Positions 46,985 to 55,521 of a DNA stretch of 61,448 bases are shown one piece after another. The notes beneath the pieces are model-generated. The model saw only the letters and a list, made by a program, of their open reading frames with translations, searched no databases and was not told the origin of the DNA. The translations under genes were made by a program, and so were the position numbers. Source of the DNA: Veillonella sp. AM51-8BH. GTDB taxonomy: Bacteria; Bacillota; Negativicutes; Veillonellales; Veillonellaceae. Position 1 is the first letter of the stretch. Each line of letters begins with the position of its first letter. The stretch is taken from contig NZ_QSDY01000004.1 in assembly GCF_003463825.1 (NCBI RefSeq), positions 1-61,448 of the forward strand, written 5' to 3'.

Positions 46985-47458
46985 CTATGCCAAACTTAAT
47001 GTAGCTAGTCGCTCGCTAATTGAGATACCCTTATAGGTAAAAGTTGGTAACAACTCATGTAAAGGTTCTAAGACAAAGGTTCTATCCCAAAAATAAGGAT
47101 GCGGTATAGTTAGAGTTTCAGCACAAATGGAAATCATAGAACCGGCTTCATCAAAAGCCAAAATAATATCTAAATCTAATGTACGTGGTCCCCAGTGAAT
47201 GAGTCGTTCACGACCAGCCTCTTGTTCTAAGGACTGAAGGACACTTAACATTTCATGAGGATTCAAAGTACTTTTACAAGACCACATGCCATTAATAAAT
47301 GACGCCTGATCTGTATATCCCCAAGGTTCCGTTTCTATCAAAGAAGAACTAATAACCTCTGAAACGGCCTCATGCCCTTGTAATAGGTGAAAAGCGGAAT
47401 TAATATAGCCTCTTTTATCACCTATATTTGAACCTACACTGATGTAATAGGTATACAT
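46985..47458 (-). CDS. folK: 2-amino-4-hydroxy-6-hydroxymethyldihydropteridine diphosphokinase
   Basis: Folate pathway pyrophosphokinase that makes the pteridine substrate of FolP. The 157-residue protein has the family motifs SVGSNIGDKRGYI, EPWGYTDQASFING and GPRTLDLDIIL. The ATG at 47458 overlaps the folB stop (TGATG). It is the last gene of folE-folP-folB-folK. Confidence 0.95.
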   Translation of the reverse strand: MYTYYISVGSNIGDKRGYINSAFHLLQGHEAVSEVISSSLIETEPWGYTDQASFINGMWSCKSTLNPHEMLSVLQSLEQEAGRERLIHWGPRTLDLDIILAFDEAGSMISICAETLTIPHPYFWDRTFVLEPLHELLPTFTYKGISISERLATLSLA

Positions 47459-47820
47459 CAAATTTGACCTCTTGTAGTGACAACCTCAACATAATCTAGG
47501 ATACCAGCAATAGGTACAGATGGTTTGCGCACCGTTACAGATAAGCCAACGATACCTTGATAATGTTGGTATAAAGAGTCGGCAATAAGTGCACCTAAAC
47601 GCTCTAATAAATTATGTTTTTCTCCAGTCATAACAGATTCTACAAGCTCATATACTTCTACATAATTGATAGAATCCTCTAACTGGTCACTTTGACCGGC
47701 CTTTGTAAGATCCGTAGTAATTTCAACATCTACAAAAAAGCGCTGTCCTTGCGCTTGTTCAGATGTCAAATTGCCATGGTATCCATAAAATGCCATGTTT
47801 TTTAAAACGATTTTATCCAT
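47458..47820 (-). CDS. folB: dihydroneopterin aldolase FolB
   Basis: Cleaves dihydroneopterin to the hydroxymethyl pterin used by FolK. The 120-residue T-fold protein begins MDKIVLKNMAFYGYHG, has the active-site Glu/Tyr region EQAQGQRFFVDVEI, and the VTVRKPSVPI end. Its stop overlaps the folK start and its start touches the folP stop. Confidence 0.95.
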   Translation of the reverse strand: MDKIVLKNMAFYGYHGNLTSEQAQGQRFFVDVEITTDLTKAGQSDQLEDSINYVEVYELVESVMTGEKHNLLERLGALIADSLYQHYQGIVGLSVTVRKPSVPIAGILDYVEVVTTRGQI

Positions 47821-48656
47821 TATTCACCTCGTAATAGGCCATCTGCTACGGCCAAGGCGCGTTTGTGCATTTTCACATTATGAACACGCACCATATCAAC
47901 ACCTTGGAATACACCCGTAATACAAGCCGCTACCGTGCCTTCATCGCGTTCTTCTGGAGGTAAACCGCCCAACATAGAACCGATAAAACCCTTACGGCTA
48001 GGCGCAAGTAAAATAGGGTATTCATAAGCCGTTAATTCGCCTAAACGTTGCATAACTTCAATATTTTGTTCTTCTGTTTTACCAAAAAATCCGATACCTG
48101 GATCAAGCCAAATTTGTTGTGGTGTTACACCAACCTTTAAGGCTTTATCTACAGCAAAGAAGAAGTATGCCTTCATATCTTCAATGATGTCACCATAGTT
48201 TGTATCATTACTATTGTGCATGATGATTACAGGTACCTTGTATTTTGCGGCTATTGCTGCCATATCAGGATCATAGTGTAAGCCCCAAATATCATTTAAA
48301 ATATGAGCGCCCTTTGAAAGTGCATAATCAGCAGTTTTAGCATGATAGGTATCGATAGATACAGGTACTGTAGATGCATGTAGTACAGGGTCTATCAATT
48401 GGGCTAAGCGTTCAATTTCTTCATCTGCTGTTAATGGTGTACAGCCTGGACGCGTAGATTCTACGCCTAAATCGATAATATCAGCACCATCATTAATCAT
48501 TTGCGTTACATGGGCTGCTGCTGCTTCTGGAGTATTGAATTTACCACCATCAGAAAAAGAGTCAGGCGTACCATTTAGTATCCCCATAATAAGGGTACGA
48601 TCGCACAAAGATAAACTTTTGCCATCATTCCATGTATAATTTCTACGTTTAAACAT
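47820..48656 (-). CDS. folP: dihydropteroate synthase FolP
   Basis: Joins pterin pyrophosphate to p-aminobenzoate; the sulfonamide target. The 278-residue TIM barrel has MGILNGTPDSFSDGGK, DIIDLGVESTRPG, LNDIWG, and the substrate motif PSRKGF. The frame opens at a GTG at 48671, but the ATG at 48656 has GGAGGA with 7-base spacing and overlaps the folE stop. Confidence 0.95.
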   Translation of the reverse strand: MFKRRNYTWNDGKSLSLCDRTLIMGILNGTPDSFSDGGKFNTPEAAAAHVTQMINDGADIIDLGVESTRPGCTPLTADEEIERLAQLIDPVLHASTVPVSIDTYHAKTADYALSKGAHILNDIWGLHYDPDMAAIAAKYKVPVIIMHNSNDTNYGDIIEDMKAYFFFAVDKALKVGVTPQQIWLDPGIGFFGKTEEQNIEVMQRLGELTAYEYPILLAPSRKGFIGSMLGGLPPEERDEGTVAACITGVFQGVDMVRVHNVKMHKRALAVADGLLRGE

Positions 48657-49218
48657 TTGCCTGTCCTCCACCTAACATTGCCAACGCTTCGTCTCGTAAT
48701 GTGCCAGTCTCTGCTAGCACACCACGACTTTCTAATGTAATAACCTTTGAATCTTGCTGCATGGTTCCTTTGATAAGCATACATAACTGAGTCGATGTAA
48801 TGCGTACGAATACACCATGAGCAGATAAATCATTCATAATTGCATCTGCTAACTCTGATGCTAACCGCTCTTGTAGTTGCGGCCTCCGGCTAAGGATATT
48901 AACAATATCTTGAAACTTGCTAAGCCCTGCTACACACCCATCCTTAGGTTGGTACACAATATCTACGGTTCCAAAGAATGGCAACAAGTGGTGCTCACAC
49001 ATAGAATAAAAAGGAATTCCTGTAACTGCTACAAGACCCTTATAATCAGTACTAAATGTTTCACCCCAGGCTGACTTTGTATCTAATCCTACGCCACTGA
49101 ATAATTCACTATATAATTCTGTTACACGACTTGGTGTTTTCTCTAGCTCTGGCGCTTCTGTATCAACAGATAAAGCCGCTAAAAATTGCTTTATCCCGTC
49201 CTTTGCACGTTGATTCAT
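48649..49218 (-). CDS. folE: GTP cyclohydrolase I FolE
   Basis: First folate enzyme: converts GTP to dihydroneopterin triphosphate. The zinc and active-site motif SMCEHHLLPFFG and the second zinc Cys in STQLCMLIKG are intact. A TTG opens the frame 30 bases earlier, but AGGAGG lies just before the ATG at 49218, giving 189 residues, the usual length. The SD overlaps the stop of the upstream ABC-F gene. Confidence 0.95.
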   Translation of the reverse strand: MNQRAKDGIKQFLAALSVDTEAPELEKTPSRVTELYSELFSGVGLDTKSAWGETFSTDYKGLVAVTGIPFYSMCEHHLLPFFGTVDIVYQPKDGCVAGLSKFQDIVNILSRRPQLQERLASELADAIMNDLSAHGVFVRITSTQLCMLIKGTMQQDSKVITLESRGVLAETGTLRDEALAMLGGGQANV

Positions 49219-49226
49219 CGGTCCTC

Positions 49227-50783
49227 CTAAACGATTTTCGTCGTCCAATCCTCAATATTCCAAATATCCGTAACCCAATCTTTATAAAATTCAGGTTCAT
49301 GACTTACTAAAACGATAGTTCCTTTGAACTCACGCAAAGCACGACTCAATTCTTCTTTTGCATAAATGTCCAAGTGATTCGTTGGTTCGTCTAATACGAG
49401 TACATTGTACTTATTTTGCATCAGTTTGCATAAACGAACCTTTGCATTCTCACCACCAGATAACACGCGCATTTGCGATGTAATATGCTCGTTAGTAAGG
49501 CCACAACGAGCAAGCGCTGCACGCACTTCTGCATTAGTCATTGCCGGATATTCGTTCCAAATATAGTCTAGTGCAGTTTCAGAATTGGATGGTGTATCCT
49601 CTTGAGCGAAATAGCCTATTTGTAGAAATTCACCTTTTACCAACTCACCACTTACAGGCTTTAATAAACCTAAAATTGTTTTCAACAATGTTGTTTTACC
49701 TAGACCATTAACGCCACGAATAGCGATTTTTTTATTTCTTTCAATTTGAAAATCTACTGGTCGAGTCAACGGTTCATCATAACCTAATTCCAAACCAAAG
49801 GCCTCTACAATAAAACGACTTGGCGTACGACCTTCTTTAAAACCAAAACTTGGTTTAATGTACTCTTTTGGCTTTTCCAAAATTTCCATTTTCTCTAACC
49901 GTTTAGCTCGAGAATTTGCCATACCACGCGTTGCGACGCGAGCCTTATTGCGTTGGATAAAGTCTTCCATGCGTTCAATTTCTTGTTGTTGACGCTCATA
50001 AGCCTTAGCCGCTTGCGCTTTTTTCACTTCATAAGCCGCTTGGAACTGATGATAGTCGCCAGTATAACGCGTTAAAACTGCTTGCTCGATATGATAAATC
50101 ACGTTGACTACGGAATTTAAAAACTCCATATCATGAGAAATCAAGATGAACGCATTTTCGTAGTTTTGTAAATAATTTTGCAACCATTGGATATGCTCTA
50201 CATCAAGATAATTTGTCGGTTCGTCCAAGAGTAAAATCGTTGGTTTTTCTAGTAAAAGTTTTGTAAGTAAAACCTTTGTGCGCTGGCCACCGCTAAGCTC
50301 CGTAACATCTCGGTCAAGCCCAATATCCATAAGGCCCAAACCTGCAGCTGTACGCTCAATAACCGCATCAATTTCATAGAAGCCACGCTGCTCTAGAATT
50401 TCTTGCCACTCCCCTACTTGCTCGAGAAGCTTATTCATTTCATCTTCAGACACATCACCCATGCGATTGTACGCATCGTTAATGTTTTGCTCCATTACAA
50501 ACAAATCATCAAAAGCTCGTTGCAATACGTCGCGAATGGTCATGCCCTTTTCGAGGACCGCATGTTGATCCAAATAACCTACAGTTACTTGGTTGGACCA
50601 TTCAATTTTACCTTCATCAGGAGGTATTTTACCTGTAATGATATTTAGGAATGTAGACTTGCCTTCACCATTAGCACCAATTAACCCTACATGTTCACCT
50701 TTCAACAAGCGGAATGATGCATCATCTAAAATTTGTCGCGCTCCAAAACCATGGGTTACATTTGAAACGGTTAAAACACTCAT
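49227..50783 (-). CDS. ABC-F family ATPase
   Basis: Soluble protein with two ABC domains and no membrane segments; ABC-F proteins act on ribosomes as translation factors or antibiotic-protection proteins. The 518-residue protein has Walker A GANGEGKST and GVNGLGKTT, signatures LSGGQ and LSGGE, and a charged P-site linker (about 240-300). The ATG at 50783 has GGAG with 6-base spacing; an in-frame upstream ATG at 50834 would add 17 residues running across a hairpin. It heads the folate operon, an unusual pairing. Confidence 0.92.
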   Translation of the reverse strand: MSVLTVSNVTHGFGARQILDDASFRLLKGEHVGLIGANGEGKSTFLNIITGKIPPDEGKIEWSNQVTVGYLDQHAVLEKGMTIRDVLQRAFDDLFVMEQNINDAYNRMGDVSEDEMNKLLEQVGEWQEILEQRGFYEIDAVIERTAAGLGLMDIGLDRDVTELSGGQRTKVLLTKLLLEKPTILLLDEPTNYLDVEHIQWLQNYLQNYENAFILISHDMEFLNSVVNVIYHIEQAVLTRYTGDYHQFQAAYEVKKAQAAKAYERQQQEIERMEDFIQRNKARVATRGMANSRAKRLEKMEILEKPKEYIKPSFGFKEGRTPSRFIVEAFGLELGYDEPLTRPVDFQIERNKKIAIRGVNGLGKTTLLKTILGLLKPVSGELVKGEFLQIGYFAQEDTPSNSETALDYIWNEYPAMTNAEVRAALARCGLTNEHITSQMRVLSGGENAKVRLCKLMQNKYNVLVLDEPTNHLDIYAKEELSRALREFKGTIVLVSHEPEFYKDWVTDIWNIEDWTTKIV

Positions 50784-50803
50784 ATCTATCTCCACCGGAA
50801 TAA

Positions 50804-50827
50804 AAGCCGTCTTGTTGAAGACGGCTT
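50804..50827 (-). terminator. leader hairpin upstream of the ABC-F gene (terminator/attenuator)
   Basis: Perfect 10-bp stem (50804-50813 with 50818-50827), 4-base loop, followed by TTTTATT on the minus strand. It lies between the ABC-F promoter and its SD, and is covered by an in-frame leader reading frame from the ATG at 50834. It may terminate the upstream M20 transcript, attenuate ABC-F-fol expression, or both. Confidence 0.65.
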
Positions 50828-50855
50828 GTTTCATACTTACTTAAATATTATATCT

Positions 50856-50884
50856 ATTGTACCTTTTTGACCTCTATATGTCAA
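50856..50884 (-). promoter_or_regulatory. strong promoter for ABC-F-folEPBK
   Basis: On the minus strand a perfect TTGACA (50879-50884), 17 bases and TACAAT (50856-50861). Predicted transcription start is near 50849, about 65 bases before the chosen ATG. Confidence 0.72.
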
Positions 50885-50894
50885 AAATTGAACA

Positions 50895-52034
50895 TCACTT
50901 ACCCACTGCATAACGCAAGGCTACCACAGCCATAATCTTAGCGCCCTTAATCGCTTGCTCCAATCCATAGTCGGAACCTGCTGCACAAGTGAACTCTGGT
51001 GTATGAGCCTCTAAACCTAACCCAATCTGCAAAGTAGGCTGTGCTGTTGGTACTTCATAAGATACATTTCCTACATCTGTACTACCATCAGCCTCATCAT
51101 CAGGCAATATACGGGGCGTTTCACCAAATTCAGTCATCACATCTTTAAAGAGATCTAATAGCTGTTTATCTTGACGCATATCCTTAAAGAGAGGCTCATA
51201 ATGATGCATCTCAACACGGGCACCATAAGATGCTCCGATCTCTTGAGCCGCCTCTTTGATAGCCGGCAAAATAATACCTTCTAAATCGTCCACCGTACTA
51301 CTGCGAACAGTCATGCGAATCGTAGCCTTAGGAGTTACTACATTTGGTGCTGTACCGGCTTCGGTAAAAATGGTCCCTACAATAGCCCCTTTAGGGAATG
51401 TTTTCTTTAACTCTTTTATTTTTTGATATAAATCTACAGCACAGTCTAAGGCATTAATACCAGAGTCAGTTAATGATGCTATATGACAAGACCGTCCATG
51501 GAAGGTAATTTCTAGTGGATGCGTCGCTAATGATGTGCCTCCCACCTCATTTTCACCGCCTGGATGAATGATTAGTGCCGCTTCATAGCCCTTAAATAAA
51601 CCAGCCTCTGCCATGTATACTTTACCACCAATAGTTTCCTCCGCAGGACAACCAAAGAAGGTCGTCCCCCATGATTCTGGTGCACTTTGACTGAAGGCAA
51701 CAGCAGCGCCTAAACTCATCATGGCAATGAGATTATGGCCACAACCATGACCGAGTTCTGGTAATGCATCATATTCACCTAAGAATGCTATTTTATGTTT
51801 CGCATCATGGTTATGGTCACTACGTAGTGCCGTTTGTAACTCAGGATAATCTGTTAATCCGACTTGAGATGTAAAATTATGATTTTCTAAGAATTGGTAA
51901 ATTATCTTAACTGCTTTATGCTCGTTTAAGCCCAATTCTGGGTTATCGTGTAAATATAAGGAGATATCGCGCAATTCCTCAGCCATACTATCTATGATAG
52001 CACAGGCACGAGCCTCTCGTTCTTGTAATGTCAT
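50895..52034 (-). CDS. M20-family amidohydrolase/peptidase
   Basis: Zinc-dependent amidase of the M20D type (aminoacylase or aminobenzoyl-glutamate utilisation-like). The 379-residue protein has metal ligands in LGEYDALPELGHGCGHN, FGCPAEETIGGK and a dimerisation lid domain (about 180-290). The substrate cannot be assigned; AbgB-like enzymes cleave p-aminobenzoyl-glutamate, which would fit the folate genes next door, and peptide trimming would fit the Opp operon. SD AAGGG. Confidence 0.85.
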   Translation of the reverse strand: MTLQEREARACAIIDSMAEELRDISLYLHDNPELGLNEHKAVKIIYQFLENHNFTSQVGLTDYPELQTALRSDHNHDAKHKIAFLGEYDALPELGHGCGHNLIAMMSLGAAVAFSQSAPESWGTTFFGCPAEETIGGKVYMAEAGLFKGYEAALIIHPGGENEVGGTSLATHPLEITFHGRSCHIASLTDSGINALDCAVDLYQKIKELKKTFPKGAIVGTIFTEAGTAPNVVTPKATIRMTVRSSTVDDLEGIILPAIKEAAQEIGASYGARVEMHHYEPLFKDMRQDKQLLDLFKDVMTEFGETPRILPDDEADGSTDVGNVSYEVPTAQPTLQIGLGLEAHTPEFTCAAGSDYGLEQAIKGAKIMAVVALRYAVGK

Positions 52035-52097
52035 AACTGCCCTTTTTAATTTCTAATTTATACTGTTTATTATTTATTCTAACTAAGAAGAATGTGT

Positions 52098-53036
52098 CTA
52101 TTTCGTATAGGGATGAACAATTATGGTATTTGAAATATACCTAAAGTTAATCATCGCTCCTAGTGGTAATGTTTGATGTGGCGTTCCATGACCTGTTGGG
52201 ACATAACATACAAAAGGATCCAACAATTCAGGGTCTCTATTTTCCTCCATGTAGCGTAACGCTTCATAGCCTAAATCGTAATCACGCTCATCATCGTCGC
52301 CTTCACAATCTGTAAAAGTACCAATCACTAAACCTTTAATACGACTCAATAAACCACAAAGACGAAATTGTTGCAACATACGATCTAGCTTATAAGGTGC
52401 CTCTCCTACATCTTCAATGAATAGTAATGTATCCTCCCAAGATTCATCCTCTAAAAAATACGGTGTTCCCGACAACATAGATAACATCGTCATATTTCCG
52501 CCCCGTAAAATACCTTCTCCTAGCTCGGTACCAATAGCACCACGAGGCGGTTCAGGTAAGGGTTCTATGACTTGTAATTTACCTTCTAAGGTAGTAAATA
52601 AGGCATCAATATCTGCTTTTCGTTCAGCCTTAAAATCTACGCCCATCGGCCCGTGATAGGTAATGAGTCGGCTATATCGATTGATCGCCATGTGAAGTGC
52701 TGTACAGTCACTATACCCAATAAAAGCCTTTCCATGCTTACGAATTGCTGTATAATCTAATAAATCTAGATAACGCATTGTTCCGTAACCACCGCGCAAG
52801 GCTAACACCGCATCACAAGGTGCGGTGGTCATCATATATTGGAACTCTTGGGCCTGCTCCTCTGGTGTACCACCATAAAGTCCTTTACGATGTGCACTTT
52901 CACCAAAAAGAACATTATATCCCCTTAAGTTACAAATTTCTTCTATTTTATGTAAATCTTCATCGCTAGCGCTAGCAGGAGCCATAATACCTATGGTCAT
53001 GCCCGGTGCTAAACGTTTTGGTTCAATCCAGTTCAT
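52098..53036 (-). CDS. LD-carboxypeptidase (S66 family)
   Basis: Serine peptidase that removes the terminal D-Ala from cytoplasmic murein tetrapeptides (LdcA). The 312-residue protein has the N-terminal IMAPASASDEDL, RGGYGTMRYLDLLDY, and nucleophile GYSDCTALH; the Glu and His of the Ser-Glu-His triad are expected in LFIEDVGE and PTGHGTPH. It lies immediately downstream of the Opp-type peptide importer, consistent with muropeptide recycling. SD GAGGA. Confidence 0.9.
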   Translation of the reverse strand: MNWIEPKRLAPGMTIGIMAPASASDEDLHKIEEICNLRGYNVLFGESAHRKGLYGGTPEEQAQEFQYMMTTAPCDAVLALRGGYGTMRYLDLLDYTAIRKHGKAFIGYSDCTALHMAINRYSRLITYHGPMGVDFKAERKADIDALFTTLEGKLQVIEPLPEPPRGAIGTELGEGILRGGNMTMLSMLSGTPYFLEDESWEDTLLFIEDVGEAPYKLDRMLQQFRLCGLLSRIKGLVIGTFTDCEGDDDERDYDLGYEALRYMEENRDPELLDPFVCYVPTGHGTPHQTLPLGAMINFRYISNTIIVHPYTK

Positions 53037-53050
53037 ATGTCCTCATAAAA

Positions 53051-53083
53051 TACAACAAAAGACGTACACAATGTGTACGTCTT
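53051..53083 (-). terminator. intrinsic terminator after the opp operon
   Basis: Perfect 11-bp stem (53059-53069 with 53073-53083), 3-base loop, then TTTTGTTG on the minus strand, 10 bases past the substrate-binding protein stop. Confidence 0.82.
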
Positions 53084-53092
53084 AAGTGTATC

Positions 53093-54694
53093 TTATTTGT
53101 ATGCTTTTTTAAAGTCAACAAGGCCCAATGTAGTCCAGAAATAATTTTGAATTGTTCCATTTGTTACATATGGTTGTGTTGTAAAATACAATGGCATTAC
53201 TAGAGATTCATCAAAAATCATCTGTTCTGCTTTATGCATCAACGCATCCCGTTCAGCCCCATTTGGTGTCGTACGAATACGAGCGATTAACTCGTTATAG
53301 TCTTCACTATGGTACTGACTATCATTGTCTTCAGCAGAGAATACTTCTAAGAAGTTTTGTGGATCACTGTAATCCGCAACCCAAGAAGCACGAGCAACTT
53401 GATATTTACCAGCTTCGCGGTCGGCTAAGAATACCTTTGTCTCTTGATTTTGTAAGCGCACATCTGCACCAAATGCATTGACCCAAGCATCTTGTACAGC
53501 TTCGGCAATCGCTTTATGTAATTCACTTGTATTATACAAAATCGTAATTGGAGGCAATGGATGATTTTTATCATACCCAGCTTTTTTCAAGATTTCTTTA
53601 GCTTGTTCTACATCTTCATAAACAAGATAGCTACCAGCTTCACGGAAATCTTCACGTCCATTACTTTCAAGCATGCCATATGGAACAAATGCATACGCAG
53701 GCTCTTTACCACCGCGAACAATATTATTAACAATGTTAGCACGGTTGATAACCATGGAGAAAGCTTTACGCACCTCAGGGTCCGTAAAAGGTTCAGCTTT
53801 TACATTGAATACGTAATAATAGTTACCAAGCATAGGTCCAATATGTAATAGACCAGCCTCTTCTAAACGCTTTTGATCTGCTACAGGAGGCTCAACAGTC
53901 ATATCTGCTTCACCACCTTCAACCAATGTAAGGCGTGTGCTTTGGGATTCACTAATAGGCCAGTTCATTTTTTCTGTTTTTACAGAATCCGCATCCCAGT
54001 AATTTTGGTTCTTAACAAAATCCATTTCTCCATTATGCTTCCAGGATAGTAAGCGGTATGGACCATTAGATACAAATGTATCTGCATTGGCAGCCCAGTT
54101 TTCATGAGCCTCTACAGCTTTTTGGCTCACTGGATAATAGCTATGAGAAGCTAGTAATTTTAAGAAATACGCTGTTGGATTCTCTAAAGTAACTACTAAT
54201 GTATCATCATCAGTGGCCTTAACGCCAACATCATCAGCTGTAGCGTCACCATTATTAAAGGCTTCGCCATTTTTTAATACATATAACATATATGCATTGT
54301 CCGCATGGACTTCAGGGTCTAATACGCGTTTCCACGCGTATTCAAAGTCATGAGCCGTCAAAGGCTCTCCATTAGACCACTTCAAATCAGGTCGTAAATG
54401 GAAGGTATACTCGTGACCATCATCAGAAATATCCCAGCTTTTAGCAAGTGCTGCTTCTGGTTCACTTTCATCATTCAAACGAACTAAACCGTCAAACAAT
54501 TGAAGTTGAACTGTAGCCTCCGGAGAGGTAGTAGACTTTGCTGGATCCAATGTGGATGGTTCCTGCTCAATAACATATCGAATGGTATGCTCATCAATTG
54601 GTTGTTCTCCGCGAGGATAACCAAATACAAATAAGAGCACACTCACCCCAAGAGCAAGGACCATGAGTTTTAACAAATTTCGTTTATCCATCAT
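53093..54694 (-). CDS. peptide ABC transporter substrate-binding protein (OppA type)
   Basis: Extracytoplasmic receptor of the Opp importer, SBP family 5. The 533-residue protein carries typical blocks: EPSTLDPAKS, LVRLNDESEPEAALAKSWD, YEYAWKRVLDPE-like DFEYAWKRVLDPE, and SNGPYRLLSWKHNGEM. The N-terminal hydrophobic segment (about 9-26) is not followed by a lipobox cysteine, so it is either a soluble periplasmic protein or tethered by an uncleaved helix; a diderm cell permits the former. The ATG overlaps the stop of the serine hydrolase gene (TGATG). Confidence 0.9.
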   Translation of the reverse strand: MMDKRNLLKLMVLALGVSVLLFVFGYPRGEQPIDEHTIRYVIEQEPSTLDPAKSTTSPEATVQLQLFDGLVRLNDESEPEAALAKSWDISDDGHEYTFHLRPDLKWSNGEPLTAHDFEYAWKRVLDPEVHADNAYMLYVLKNGEAFNNGDATADDVGVKATDDDTLVVTLENPTAYFLKLLASHSYYPVSQKAVEAHENWAANADTFVSNGPYRLLSWKHNGEMDFVKNQNYWDADSVKTEKMNWPISESQSTRLTLVEGGEADMTVEPPVADQKRLEEAGLLHIGPMLGNYYYVFNVKAEPFTDPEVRKAFSMVINRANIVNNIVRGGKEPAYAFVPYGMLESNGREDFREAGSYLVYEDVEQAKEILKKAGYDKNHPLPPITILYNTSELHKAIAEAVQDAWVNAFGADVRLQNQETKVFLADREAGKYQVARASWVADYSDPQNFLEVFSAEDNDSQYHSEDYNELIARIRTTPNGAERDALMHKAEQMIFDESLVMPLYFTTQPYVTNGTIQNYFWTTLGLVDFKKAYK

Positions 54695-55509
54695 GGCAAT
54701 GCTTCCTCTACAAATTCTTTCATGATACGCCCTACTCGAGCGCCTAACTCTTTACCTCGGTCATTATCGATATCGCTCATTAAGAGGATAAAGCAGAAAT
54801 GACCTCTAAATGTTTCTAATACGCCCCCATCGTGCTCTACGCGATCAAGGGATCCTGTTTTATGGTGAAAGCGGGTATCTTCACCCCAATAAAATGGCAA
54901 GATATCACGGAATTGTTGGCGACCTAAAATATTCCACATTTCTCGGCCATATGCATCTCTATCGCGACATTCAAAAATGTGTTTATACAGACGCGCCAAT
55001 GACAATGCAGTCAAATGGTTATCACGTCCTTCTGCTAGAGCGTCAAAGTCCATCATCATACGATTGAGTTCTATTTCATCTACACCAAGCTGTTCTGCAC
55101 GAGCATTGATATTCTCCATACCTAGAACAGTAATGAGTAAATTTGTCGCCATATTATCGCTAAGAACCATCATAAGACGACATAACTCAAGATACGTAAA
55201 GCTATGCTTTGCTACCAGTTCTTGTAATGCACCACCGCCTTCAACACGCGGTGTTCTAGATAGAGGAACTGTATCATTAAGGTCCAACTGCTCTGTACGA
55301 GCTAAATGGAATACATACTCCATAATGAGTACCTTAATCAAACTTGCACTAGAGTGTACCGTATCTTCCCCTTTAGAAGCAATAATAGTCGGTTCCTCTT
55401 CATCGTCAAATTGAAGTACTACGTAGGATATGTTTCCCTTTGGTGCTAACTCTTTGATGACTGTATCGAGTTGATGTTCTAAGGACTTGCCAACAAGTAA
55501 CTTTTCCAT
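54691..55509 (-). CDS. class A beta-lactamase-fold serine hydrolase
   Basis: Penicillin-recognising serine hydrolase, 272 residues. All class A motifs are visible: Ser56-x-x-Lys59 (SLIK), Ser117-Asp118-Asn119 and Lys217-Thr-Gly, with an ELN at 147-149 near where the omega-loop Glu sits. There is no signal peptide, so the protein should be cytoplasmic, which argues against a beta-lactam resistance role. It lies inside the opp operon between oppF and the binding protein, suggesting work on imported peptides, perhaps cell-wall ones. This is inference. Confidence 0.8.
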   Translation of the reverse strand: MEKLLVGKSLEHQLDTVIKELAPKGNISYVVLQFDDEEEPTIIASKGEDTVHSSASLIKVLIMEYVFHLARTEQLDLNDTVPLSRTPRVEGGGALQELVAKHSFTYLELCRLMMVLSDNMATNLLITVLGMENINARAEQLGVDEIELNRMMMDFDALAEGRDNHLTALSLARLYKHIFECRDRDAYGREMWNILGRQQFRDILPFYWGEDTRFHHKTGSLDRVEHDGGVLETFRGHFCFILLMSDIDNDRGKELGARVGRIMKEFVEEALP

Positions 55510-55521
55510 ACTATTCTCCCA

